Shown one piece after another: positions 32,569 to 41,607 of a DNA stretch of 64,000 bases. A program made the position numbers and the translations under genes. This DNA comes from Zasmidium citrigriseum (taxonomy: Eukaryota > Ascomycota > Dothideomycetes > Mycosphaerellales > Mycosphaerellaceae). The stretch is taken from assembly GCA_002786025.1 (NCBI GenBank), contig NHNW01000021.1, positions 124,001 to 188,000 on the forward strand, written 5' to 3'. A model generated the notes under the pieces. That model saw nothing but the letters and a program-made list of their open reading frames with translations. It was not told the origin of the DNA and made no database searches. Numbering within the stretch: position 1 is the stretch's first letter; every line of letters begins with the position of its first letter.

Positions 32569-32868
32569 AAGATGGAGGGAGGCGAGTGCAGACGAAGGTG
32601 CTGAATTACAAACGAGAAAAAAGTTGCTCGAGGATGATCATGATGGCAAAATTTTGCAAAGAAGGCAGCTGGTAGCCAAACCTGGCTTGAAACGTAGCGA
32701 GGATGATTGATGGGAGATGGACGGATAGCAACGAAGACAGTCATCAAGTGAAGTCGGACGCTTGTCTCAGAATTCAGGCCCACCATTTCTGCCCCACCGA
32801 AGCCACCTCATTTCATCTGAACTGCAAGTCAACGTGATAGAGCCCATTGATCTTTCACCACCACCGCC
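32569..32868. other. Intergenic
   Basis: 300 nt between same-strand genes. A CT/CA-rich leader precedes 32869. No other feature is seen. Confidence 0.45.
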
Positions 32869-34782
32869 ATGGACATCACCCAATTCGTCGCTAAAGAACG
32901 CGAGGCCCTCCTCATCGGCGACTACAACTCATACCGCGCCCACCTCTCCCGGCAGCTTCTCTCGACTCGAAAGCGATTGGGAAGAGCAACAGCCAAGAAG
33001 GAGAAATTCGCCGTAAAGCCAGTGACAGCCGAAGACATCGGCAGCAACCATGAGTTCGTGCATCTCATGCTGCTCACTTCGGAGCGAGCTTGGGCTCATG
33101 CTATGCATATGAAGTCGATGCACAGCGAGGACAACAAGGGCATCACTGGATCCACCCGAAGCCATATCATTTCGCGTCTGAGTAAAGCAGCCAAGACAGC
33201 ACGGGAACTCGTGGATCTTCTGAAGAGCAAGGATACGTCAAAAGCGGACGAGAAGGATCTTTTGGAGGCAGAGGCATATCAGGCGTCCTTGGCAGGTTCA
33301 GAGGAGTTTGAGAAGCAGTCGGAAGGACAGAGATCAAAAGACAGCCAGCAGAGCGAGCAGCGATGGCAGGCATGTCTTCGTCATTTCTCGCGAGCGAGGG
33401 TGATCTACGCCGCATTGCTGGAAAAGGACAACAAGGAGGTCTACAGGGAAATCTTGGCCAACACGGTGGATCCTACCATTCGATACGCTGCATACCAAGC
33501 CCACATTTCACGGACGATTGCGATACCGAATGTCGCGAAGCGCCACTTTCCGAAGGACGACCAGGAGCTCGTGAAGGCTGTCGAGAAACTGGATCCGTAT
33601 GCCCTCAAAGACAAACCTGCCCCCAAAACCGACGCCGAGAAGCAGGACTCGCCATTGGACGTACCGAATAGCGTTACGTGGAGAGGGCGGAAAGCAAACA
33701 TCGTTGATGCATCAATTGGACAGGCTCTTGCAAATGTCACATTGGCCGAGACTCGGTTGAAGGCGTACTTGTCTTCGAATGAGAATGCACCAAGTCGCGA
33801 CAAGGCCACTGCTTACGATGATGTCCTCATTGCTTCTCAGGATGCCGCAGACGCAACCAAGAGAGCGACTGATGAGCTGGAGAAGGAACGAGTGGATGAA
33901 AGTGATTCTCGTATGCAAGATCTTCGCGTTACAAGTCTGTCAGTCAACTATGATCTTGTCTCGTGGCGTGTCGGCAGAAATCGAGTCTTGATCGGTGAAA
34001 ACGACGGAATGACGTTTGAATCGCAGCAGCAGCAAAAGCCAAAGCGGTCACGAAAGGACGGCGAAGAGCAGATCGAGAAAGAGGAACCGAGAGGAAGGAA
34101 ACTTGCTAGACTGCGAGAACGAATTGTGCTCTACGACTCGTCGATCCAGAGCATCAACTCAGTGAAGGAACTACGAGGAGCCATGCGAGACGAGACATTC
34201 GTGAGGGAGTTGGACGCCAAGGCCAGCTACTTCCGAGCGCTGAAGTGTCTGAACATCTCATACTCACACAGTCTGCTGAGCAACCACATGAACGCCCTGG
34301 CTCTTCTGAAGAGGGCTCAAGATCTGGTGTCGAATGCCCTGCCGGATTCCAAGTCGACTGCCAGTGGCCATTCCCCTCCAACCTTAGACATTCAGTCGGC
34401 CGAGTTCGAGAAGCTCAATGCTCATCTCGAGTCGCTGTGCTCGCGCATGCATGCTCTGGTCGAAATGCACGCACTGGAGGAGAACTCAGCTATTACAGCC
34501 AAGAAGAACATGACTTCGGCTGCTCCCCTGGTGCAGCGATTGAACGACTATCCATCGCCAGGCATTCAAGTCGACCTGAAGAACTTGGTCTCGTACCCAC
34601 CCAAGATCGAGCCCGTGCCAGTCAAGCCGATGTTCCTGGACGTTGCTTTCAACTACATCGAGTATCCTGGAAGAACGACCGAACCTGTCAAGGCGCCTGA
34701 AAAGCCTGTGGTCAATGGTGTCGAAGAGAAGCCAGCACAGCCAGCACAGAAGAGAGGATGGTTCGGATTTGGGCGTGGGTAG
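32869..34782 (+). CDS. srp68: SRP68, signal recognition particle subunit
   Basis: Binds SRP RNA as a heterodimer with SRP72 and is needed for targeting of secretory proteins to the ER. Single exon, 637 aa. The N-terminal RNA-binding domain is seen at residues 10-210: REALLIGDYNSYRAHLSRQL, TRKRLG, and LLTSERAWAHAMHMK, all conserved in SRP68. The middle is helical and TPR-like (AEARLKAYL..., AKASYFRALKCLNISYSHSL). The C-terminus ends in a short conserved FLDVAFNYIEYP motif, Pro-rich linker and GWFGFGRG. Length and motif order fit fungal SRP68. No introns are needed. Confidence 0.92.
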   Translation: MDITQFVAKEREALLIGDYNSYRAHLSRQLLSTRKRLGRATAKKEKFAVKPVTAEDIGSNHEFVHLMLLTSERAWAHAMHMKSMHSEDNKGITGSTRSHIISRLSKAAKTARELVDLLKSKDTSKADEKDLLEAEAYQASLAGSEEFEKQSEGQRSKDSQQSEQRWQACLRHFSRARVIYAALLEKDNKEVYREILANTVDPTIRYAAYQAHISRTIAIPNVAKRHFPKDDQELVKAVEKLDPYALKDKPAPKTDAEKQDSPLDVPNSVTWRGRKANIVDASIGQALANVTLAETRLKAYLSSNENAPSRDKATAYDDVLIASQDAADATKRATDELEKERVDESDSRMQDLRVTSLSVNYDLVSWRVGRNRVLIGENDGMTFESQQQQKPKRSRKDGEEQIEKEEPRGRKLARLRERIVLYDSSIQSINSVKELRGAMRDETFVRELDAKASYFRALKCLNISYSHSLLSNHMNALALLKRAQDLVSNALPDSKSTASGHSPPTLDIQSAEFEKLNAHLESLCSRMHALVEMHALEENSAITAKKNMTSAAPLVQRLNDYPSPGIQVDLKNLVSYPPKIEPVPVKPMFLDVAFNYIEYPGRTTEPVKAPEKPVVNGVEEKPAQPAQKRGWFGFGRG

Positions 34783-34985
34783 GCTTAATCGAGGTCGGCA
34801 CCAGAGCGAAGCGGCATTTTGGCGACGCATGCATATGATAACGAACAGGTCTACAGCTGATAAGCCAACAGTCTTATCGTCGGCAATTCATCACTCAGCT
34901 TTTTACTGATGTCCGACGTCTTCATGATGTGATTCGTGTACCGGATTACGCGTCCTCGGATCCCCAGCCGGTTCATTCTCAGTGG

Positions 34986-34992
34986 TATAAAG
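34986..34992 (+). promoter_or_regulatory. TATA-like box before a candidate small gene
   Basis: TATAAAG lies 51 nt before the ATG at 35044, the same spacing seen at the asparaginase gene. It is the best promoter signal in an otherwise gene-poor stretch. Confidence 0.35.
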
Positions 34993-35043
34993 GTAGCGAT
35001 GTCGCCCTTCTGTACTGACACGCTTCGACAACTCGACAATGTA

Positions 35044-35249
35044 ATGACAACAACACCAAAATCTCCGTTGGAAAGTGAGGATAATACGGAGTCAAAGGAG
35101 AAGCAGGAGTGAAGGACCCCTCGCACACAGCACGCTACGTTCCACCTCGAGCAGCCTCGCCACACCGACAACTCCAGCCATTGCTTGGACGGATTCCTTA
35201 TGACCATCCCAACCGATTTTGCCTGAAAGATCAGATGAATACGCCTAAG
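35044..35249 (+). CDS. Candidate small two-exon gene, 49 aa
   Basis: The exons would be 35044-35074 and 35131-35249 with a 56-nt GTGAGG...CAG intron; frame is kept. The product begins MTTTPKSPLE and is Pro/Arg-rich (RYVPPRAASPHRQLQ, GRIPYDHPNRFLPE). It has no signal peptide and no Cys. Without splicing the frame stops after 22 codons. No family is recognised. The support is a TATA-like box at a normal distance, plausible splice ends and a protein-like product. A branch site is not obvious. Confidence 0.3.
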
Positions 35250-37217
35250 GTCGCAGAATGATACATGGCGCCGCCTTCCTCGTGGTCGAAGTCAGCCGCA
35301 CGGTTCTTACGATCCTCACGACCATGATGCTTGCAGCAACTGGAACCCCTGTCAGCTTCACGACGCAATGCAACTCCTCTATATTGAATCCGTGCGCTGT
35401 TCAATACCCCACCCGCTCAAATAGATGGAAGAAAGCGGCACGGTTGCAATTTTTGCTCAAGTGGCGAAAGCCATGCGAGCAAGATCCCTGCTCAGCACGC
35501 TCGCTGACCGGATTATGTCCCGTGGAACGCGAGCAAAATGTCTTGGTGGTTCAGCATCATCCACAACCAGACAACTACCGTACTTCAAGGCCGCGGAGCA
35601 TGTACAGCAATGGGCAGGATCGATTTAATCTCCCACGATGACAATCCTGAACGCGAGATGTTCGCCCCCACCTTCGCGACTGGCCAGTAGGCTGAATGCG
35701 GCATCATTTCAGCACGGCAAGCCAATATTCAGCAATAACCATCCCAGTTCTCAGCTCCACTGAAGCTGGAAGCTCTGTGTCATGAATTGGAATTCGGACG
35801 ATGTCGGCCCTGCTCCTGATGCACGCCTCTTGCGATGATCGCTCGCGCTCAATCTCCAGTGTTGCTCCAGCTCGCTGGAAGAGCGAGATGCAGTAAAATC
35901 CTCCAATTAAAATCCCTCGTTCGATGCCTTTTCCCAAGCGATTTGAGGCACAACGGCGTCAACCGTCAACGGCTGTCAAGCCAACCTACACAACGGCGAA
36001 CATAACGGTGAACGGACTATAGAACGCAACGTCGAAGTTTAACCGGGATGAGCAACCTCACTTGCTCTTCGAATATGCAACTACGCCAAGCTCGCGATCA
36101 CGAAGACATGAATAGCTGCGGGCTGTCTGGAAGCATGATCATCGGAGTCTGTGGCACCGAGAGAGCCCTACCACTCGTGAGCAGCATGGCAGCGCATGGT
36201 GCTGCAGCCCATTCTGCCCGTGTGAGTATGCTGCAGATTCAGTGGCTTCAGCCATTCCAAAGACTCGTTCAAGAGCAAAGCAAGCGAAGGTGTGAAGTCT
36301 GCATGAATACGAGAAGCAGTCAGTCACCAGCAGCGATGCCCGCGATCCGCTTCGATGGATCTCACCATCGCTTCGACTCCATGCGGGGAGAGGCCAATAT
36401 TCCCCGTGCTCGAAAGTAAACAAGATCAGGCGCCATCTACCAAAGCACAATAGCTACGTCTGGATGCAGTAGGAGGAGCACTTATGCAGGCTATTTCTGG
36501 AGTCGCTTAAACCACGCCTCCAATCGGTGAGCTTCCACCACCTGCATAAGCTTTCCTCCTACTTCACCTCTCTCGTATTGCTTTCATCCGTCGCCTTCTA
36601 CTGCCCTGGAGCCTTCCACGACATCGCCTATTTGCCACTACCCACTGTCCCTCTGCAGGAACACACGCTAGGAGTGCAGCACGGCCGTCATATACTGAAC
36701 TCTATGAGGATATAGCGATTCATGACCGCCACGTTCGCCGTTCCAACTGGCTCGAACATGGATGCCCCTGGCCAATTAATCCTCTGTTCTGCCGCCAAGA
36801 ATCAAGCGTGTATACATCCTTCGATCGGTCCGGAGTCAACAGCGAGCGAGCAAGAGCTACAATGGACTTCAGCTGTTCCGTCTTGGGCCATGGTCGACAA
36901 TTTGCAGAGCTGGCTTGCATTGTACTTCAACCAGCGGCGTCGAAGTGCCAGGGGTATCCTGTCCAACCACAGAGTGGCTACATACAATGCCTGAACATCC
37001 GCGATGACCACCTACGCCATTGTAAGACTGGTATTGCTCGTCCGCCTTCCTAAGATCGCAGTCGTTGCTCTCAAACGGGCATTTCGCCAAGAGCGATATG
37101 CAGCTACAGTATATTCTGCCAGAGAGACTGACCAGGCGCTCACTACTGCACAGAGGCCTCATCGTATTTTCAGCAACAGAGCAGAAGTCTAGAGCCGATG
37201 ACAGAGCCTTGAGAAGG

Positions 37218-37224
37218 TATATAA
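37218..37224 (+). promoter_or_regulatory. TATA box of the repeat-rich secreted protein gene
   Basis: TATATAA lies 124 nt before the ATG at 37348. A short untranslated leader with CT-rich segments follows. Confidence 0.45.
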
Positions 37225-37347
37225 TCCCCATCAATCGTGAGTATCTTTCAACTCGTCTCATCAGCAGCATTCGCTCAGCCTGCAACATCATCTCTTGAGA
37301 AGCATTCATTCGCTTTCTTCATTCGTTATACCAGCAGATTTCTCAAG

Positions 37348-38629
37348 ATGAAGTTCATGCTCCTGGCTCTGACGGGCGCTGCCCTTGCTATGCCTGGCAA
37401 CCCGCCTGCTTATGGCGACAAGTGCCCAACCCCGCCGCCTTGCTATCCTCAAACAATCACGAAGACAAAGGAAGGCCAGTGTTATCCTTCGACGGTCACT
37501 AAGCCGACGACTGTGGTCACCACGAAGACGAAAGACTGTCCGCCCGCCTATCCGTGAGGATTGAACACACTCTCAAGGGGCGGAAATCAGCTAACAAGAT
37601 CTTTCAGCACCACGATCACCAAGCCGACAACTGTGGTTACCACGAAGACGAAAGATTGCCCGCCCGCTTATCCGTAGGATTGAACACACTCTCGAGGGAT
37701 GGAAAGCAGCTAACAAGACGTTCCAGCACCACCGTCACGACCACAGAGAAGAAGACGTAAGAGCTCTCGGTTACTCTCGGGAACGAACACCAGCTGACAT
37801 GATCTTCAGAGAGACGGTGACCTCGATCACAACGAAGAAGCCAGACTGCCCGCCATCGTACGTCGAGTCAAGGGAGAAGCCCTTCTGCGACTTGTCACTG
37901 ATCTTCTCTTTTACTTTAGATACCCAACAACGGTTACAGTTACCAAGCCAAAAGACTGCCCGCCAGCGTAAGTTGACTTCAAGGGCACAAGCCGTCCTGC
38001 AACATGTCAAAAACATCCGCTGATCTTCTCTTTTACTTTAGCTACCCAACAACAGTCACAATTACCAAGCCAAAAGACTGCCCGCCAGCGTACCCGACAA
38101 CAATCACCCAAACTGTCACGTACACCAAGAAACCCGATTGCCCGCCAGCGTACGTACAATCGAGGGAGAAGTCCTCCGGCGACACATCAAATACATCTGC
38201 TGACCTTCTCCTTTGCTCTAGTTACCCAACAACCATTACCAAAACTCAGACAGTCACCTACACCAAGAAACCCGAGTGCCCAACGTGCCCAAAGCCATAT
38301 CCAACGACAATTACTTCGACTGTTACAGTCAAGAAGCCCGGACATCCAAAGACGTGAGCCTTTCAACCTGCCCCTTTCGCAATTTATCCAGCTAACGAAT
38401 TTTTTCCAGTGTCACGGTCACACAACCACCAGTCACGACCACGGCGACAGTCACAAAGAAGAAGGTTGTCACCACGACGATCAAAGAGAAAGAGCCCTGC
38501 AAGCCAAACGGCTACGACCACGGCCACGGCTGGGGAGGCTGGGGCTGGGGAAAGGGAGACAACGGCCATCATGACAACGATCATGGAAATGGAAAGGGTG
38601 GATACGGAGGTGACAAGGGACACTGGTAG
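37348..38629 (+). CDS. Secreted Thr/Pro/Lys-rich repeat protein with duplicated exons
   Basis: Eight exons: 37348-37553, 37608-37673, 37727-37756, 37810-37857, 37920-37967, 38042-38149, 38222-38353, 38410-38629; 285 aa. Residues 1-14 (MKFMLLALTGAALA) are a signal peptide. The body is a series of units of the type TTVTVTKPKDCPPAYP, with Thr-rich runs suited to O-mannosylation and a recurrent DCPPAYP block. The C-terminus is a Gly/His/Trp/Asp-rich tail (HGHGWGGWGWGKGD). All seven introns fall after the second base of a codon, and the six inner exons are all multiples of three (66, 30, 48, 48, 108, 132 nt). Introns 1 and 2 are near-copies, and introns 4, 5 and 6 share their 3' halves. The function is probably cell wall or surface, by composition. 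The stop could alternatively form across a GTAAGT at 38628; the protein is unchanged. Confidence 0.75.
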
Positions 38630-39142
38630 TAAGTCTTCGCCTTCACATCTGACGAAAAAGCCTGATTGACTGACTTTTAACGCAGAATCATGACTGCATA
38701 ATCGTAATGCATATTTCTTTGCAGGGAACAAAATCAAAAGACGGAGTACTAATGATGCTGGCCATCAGAGGGGCTTGCTACTTATGAGTTTGACGATACT
38801 TGATGATCAGATCATCGACGACGGATACACTCCTTTCCAGGCGAGCACGCTATAGACTGCTCTGCGCCTGAAGATGTAATGTACATACTCAAATGAAACA
38901 CTCAAAGTGTTGCAGACTTCCACTTCCAGCGGCAAAGCCTCACATGAATTGTTCAGAATTCAGGCATTGGAAGCCAGTGCTAGCACGCGTCTGTGAGGTA
39001 GAAAGGGGGCTGAGAAGACGAATATCGAGTGGAGAGTGTATTGCGTTTACATGCACCATACTAGTCAAGCACTCTGGGTGTGCATGAACTGCCCCTGAAG
39101 TCATCTTGCCGGCATGGAATCGTCGACCAAGATCGACTGCGA
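38630..39142. other. Convergent intergenic region
   Basis: No coding feature recognised between the secreted protein gene and the 3' end of the minus-strand modular gene. Confidence 0.45.
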
Positions 39143-41338
39143 TCAGTCCATACTCATCTCTTCGCCATCCCACGATGGCATTGAGCGCTGACGATAATAC
39201 GTCTTCCCTCCACCCGTCTTTCGCTTCCGGAATACTGGAGCTGGAGCGTCCACCTGTCCGACCTCCTCGACCTTTCGCTCGTCTGGATCTTCCTCGAAGT
39301 TGAACGTCGTGAACTTGGTGGGCTTGAAGGTGTACTGGCCCTCAGTGGCTGGCGAAGCTGACATGGAGTCGACCGCCTAGTTCGACCCACCTGCTTTGCC
39401 CTTGCCCTTGCCCATGGTCTCGACGTCCCACTGGCCTTCAGCTGTGCCCTCCTCTTGCTGCTCAGGACTCTTTGGAACGGGGCTCGTTGGAACAAAGCCG
39501 GAGTCTTCGCCATCCAAGCCCTCCTCACCCTGGCGGTGCTTCAGCGCGCCCACGCATTTCTGCAGACGCTCCTCGGCCAGCGCTGGGGGAAGGTTTGAGC
39601 TGATCTTCCGACTGCCCTTGAACGTCTGGCCTTCTATCGTCTCGTCATCGCCACGCGACTGGTTGATGTATCGGCAATCATCGAACGTACAGTCGGTAGC
39701 TGCGAGTCCATATGCGTAGAATCTGTCAAAGACACTATCGAAACGTCAGTACACACCTTCGCTGTGCCCAGGAATGACGACACTTACCTGCCCGAGAAAC
39801 GGCAGTTCTTGAACATGACCCCGCCCAAGGCGCAGTTGTCGAAGACGGTCGGCTTCTCTGGGTCGAACTTGCAGTTTCTGAACGTGACAGCAAAGGTAAA
39901 CTCGTGTTTACCCCCTTGCCGGAAGTCAAGACCAGGTCCTGGATCCTGCGGCTGACCGAACTCGTCGAAGAATTGCGGCGCCTCGGACAGCGACTCGTTT
40001 CCGACCTTTTGAGCAGTTGGAGCAGCTGCATTGATCTCTCCTCCCAACATCTTCTTGCGAGCACCTGCTTCGAACTCCTCGCTCTTCTCCCAAACATCTC
40101 GCGTCACCTGCATCCGCTTCTCTTTCAGGGCATCAGGCATCGACTGGCCCATCACATCTCTACCCTCGTAAACAGCGTTCCGCAGGACATCGGTATGATC
40201 GCGTTGCTGGTTGGCGAACCAGCAGTTGCGGAATGAGCAGTTGGTGACACGGAAACCCTCTGCAAAGGTGTTGGCGAAAACGCTGTTCAGTAGTCAGTCC
40301 ATGGTCCAGGCGTTTGTTGATTTGATGGGGAAAAACTCACCTTCCTGAGAAATGGCAGTTCTCAAACGTGACGTCGTAGAGAGAACAGTTTCTGAACGTG
40401 GTCGCGGCCTTCTCATCGAAGGTACAGGCGCGAAAGTTGACGCATGCGTAGAACTCATGCTCCATGTCTCGCTTGACGGCGAAACCACGAGGAACTGGCA
40501 GCGGCTGATCGTACTCGTCGAAGAAGTGGAATCCGTCAAAGATCTCACCAGATTCAACACGGCCTGGAGGACGCTTGTTCTTGAAAAACTTCTCGATGTA
40601 GTAGGTGTCCTCAGGATGCTCAATGTTCTCCTCCCAGTGATCTTCAAAGGTGCAATTGACGTAAGTCACTTTGACGCCCCGGATATTGTCGAAGCGGTTG
40701 ACGCCCTTGAAGCTGCAGCCTTCGAATGTGACGTTGCTGTAGTTGCAGTCCCAGAATGAAGTCGTCGCCGTTGGCTTGAATCTGCAATCGGTGAACGTGA
40801 CGCCATCGTAGGCGCTCTGGTCGCTGTCCTTGATGATCATGAGGCCGTGGGGAGGGGCGTTGTTGCCGTACTTGCCCCTGAAGCGAATGCCCAAGGCAGG
40901 ATCTACCTTGGATGGCCTAAACGGTCAGCAGATGTGTGAGATATGGACTGAAGAGGCGGCATTTCACTCACACGAGCTCCCCAATACCGTTGTATTTGTA
41001 CTCGGCGTCGCCTTCCGCGCCGAAGAGCGTGTCATCTCCAAGTTCGCCATCAAACGCGACGCCGCCATCGAACTCGTCGTCGTCGTCGTCGTCGTCCACC
41101 ATCTCCTCCTGGCCGAGGGCGACGCCTGAGGCGGACCTGCCAGCCATTGAGAGGGTGGATTGGCTGCAGGACGTCAGTAAGATCTTCACATGCAGTGTCT
41201 TCTGGAGCCTCACCCGTTCGTAGCGAGGCCACTGATGTTATCGCCATTGTCCTTCTCCTTCTTGAGGCCAGTCCCGACCTTCTGAGGCATTTTCTCCTCG
41301 TCGTCCGACTCGTAGTTGACCATGCCGGGCAAACCCAT
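39143..41338 (-). CDS. Modular Cys/Phe-repeat protein, probable beta-helix, unknown function
   Basis: Exons (minus strand): 41338-41214, 41163-40972, 40916-40341, 40282-39788 and 39734 onward. Reading on to the stop at 39377 gives 581 aa. If a 42-nt intron (39390-39349) is removed, a further exon 39348-39143 follows and the protein is 645 aa. All four certain introns are phase 2. The N-terminus is acidic (MGLPGMVNYESDDEE, then a run of seven Asp). The core holds three modules built from short repeats such as VTFTDCRF, VTFEGCSF, VTFRNCKF and VMFKNCRF, like pentapeptide-repeat beta-helices. Two modules end in FSGR-S-VF with the intron between. The last exon ends in a basic FRKRKTGGGKTYY segment. 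There is no signal peptide, so it is intracellular. I do not recognise the family. The start at 41338 is chosen over an in-frame ATG at 41470 because the segment between looks like a leader. Confidence 0.68.
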
Positions 41339-41607
41339 GGTGCCGTCGCGTGTGGGTGGTGGTGGTGATGGTGTTTGAATGAGCGAGAACGAAGTTGGAG
41401 CGAAGCCGTTTGTGTGCGCCGTTTGCTCGCGGAAAGAACGAACCCCTGTACGCCAAGCGCCAGGCAGCATTCCGCCTGCATGTGAAAGTCGGGAAGCCGC
41501 AGCATCAGACGTAAGAAAGAAACGACAGAATCAGAGCGAATGAAAATGTATACTCAACTGTATGCACCCAATTCTACAATGCATTAATCTATCCAGCCAA
41601 ATGCAAC

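Larger units (their letters stand above)
34783..37217. other. Gene-poor stretch of about 2.4 kb
   Basis: Apart from a candidate small gene near 35044, no convincing gene is seen on either strand. Short frames at 35258-35641, 35704-35937 (minus) and 36048-36419 lack family motifs, and the second has no ATG. There is no terminal repeat, transposase or strong AT-rich RIP signature by eye. The right end is the promoter of the repeat-rich secreted protein gene. Confidence 0.45.

Noticed and set aside
35704..35937. 77-codon minus-strand frame that looks partly protein-like
   Set aside because: No ATG start and no splice partner found; judged chance or too degraded to call.
41339..41470. Upstream in-frame ATG of the modular repeat protein
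   Set aside because: The 44 added residues come from a CACCACC-rich, leader-like segment; kept only as a minor alternative.
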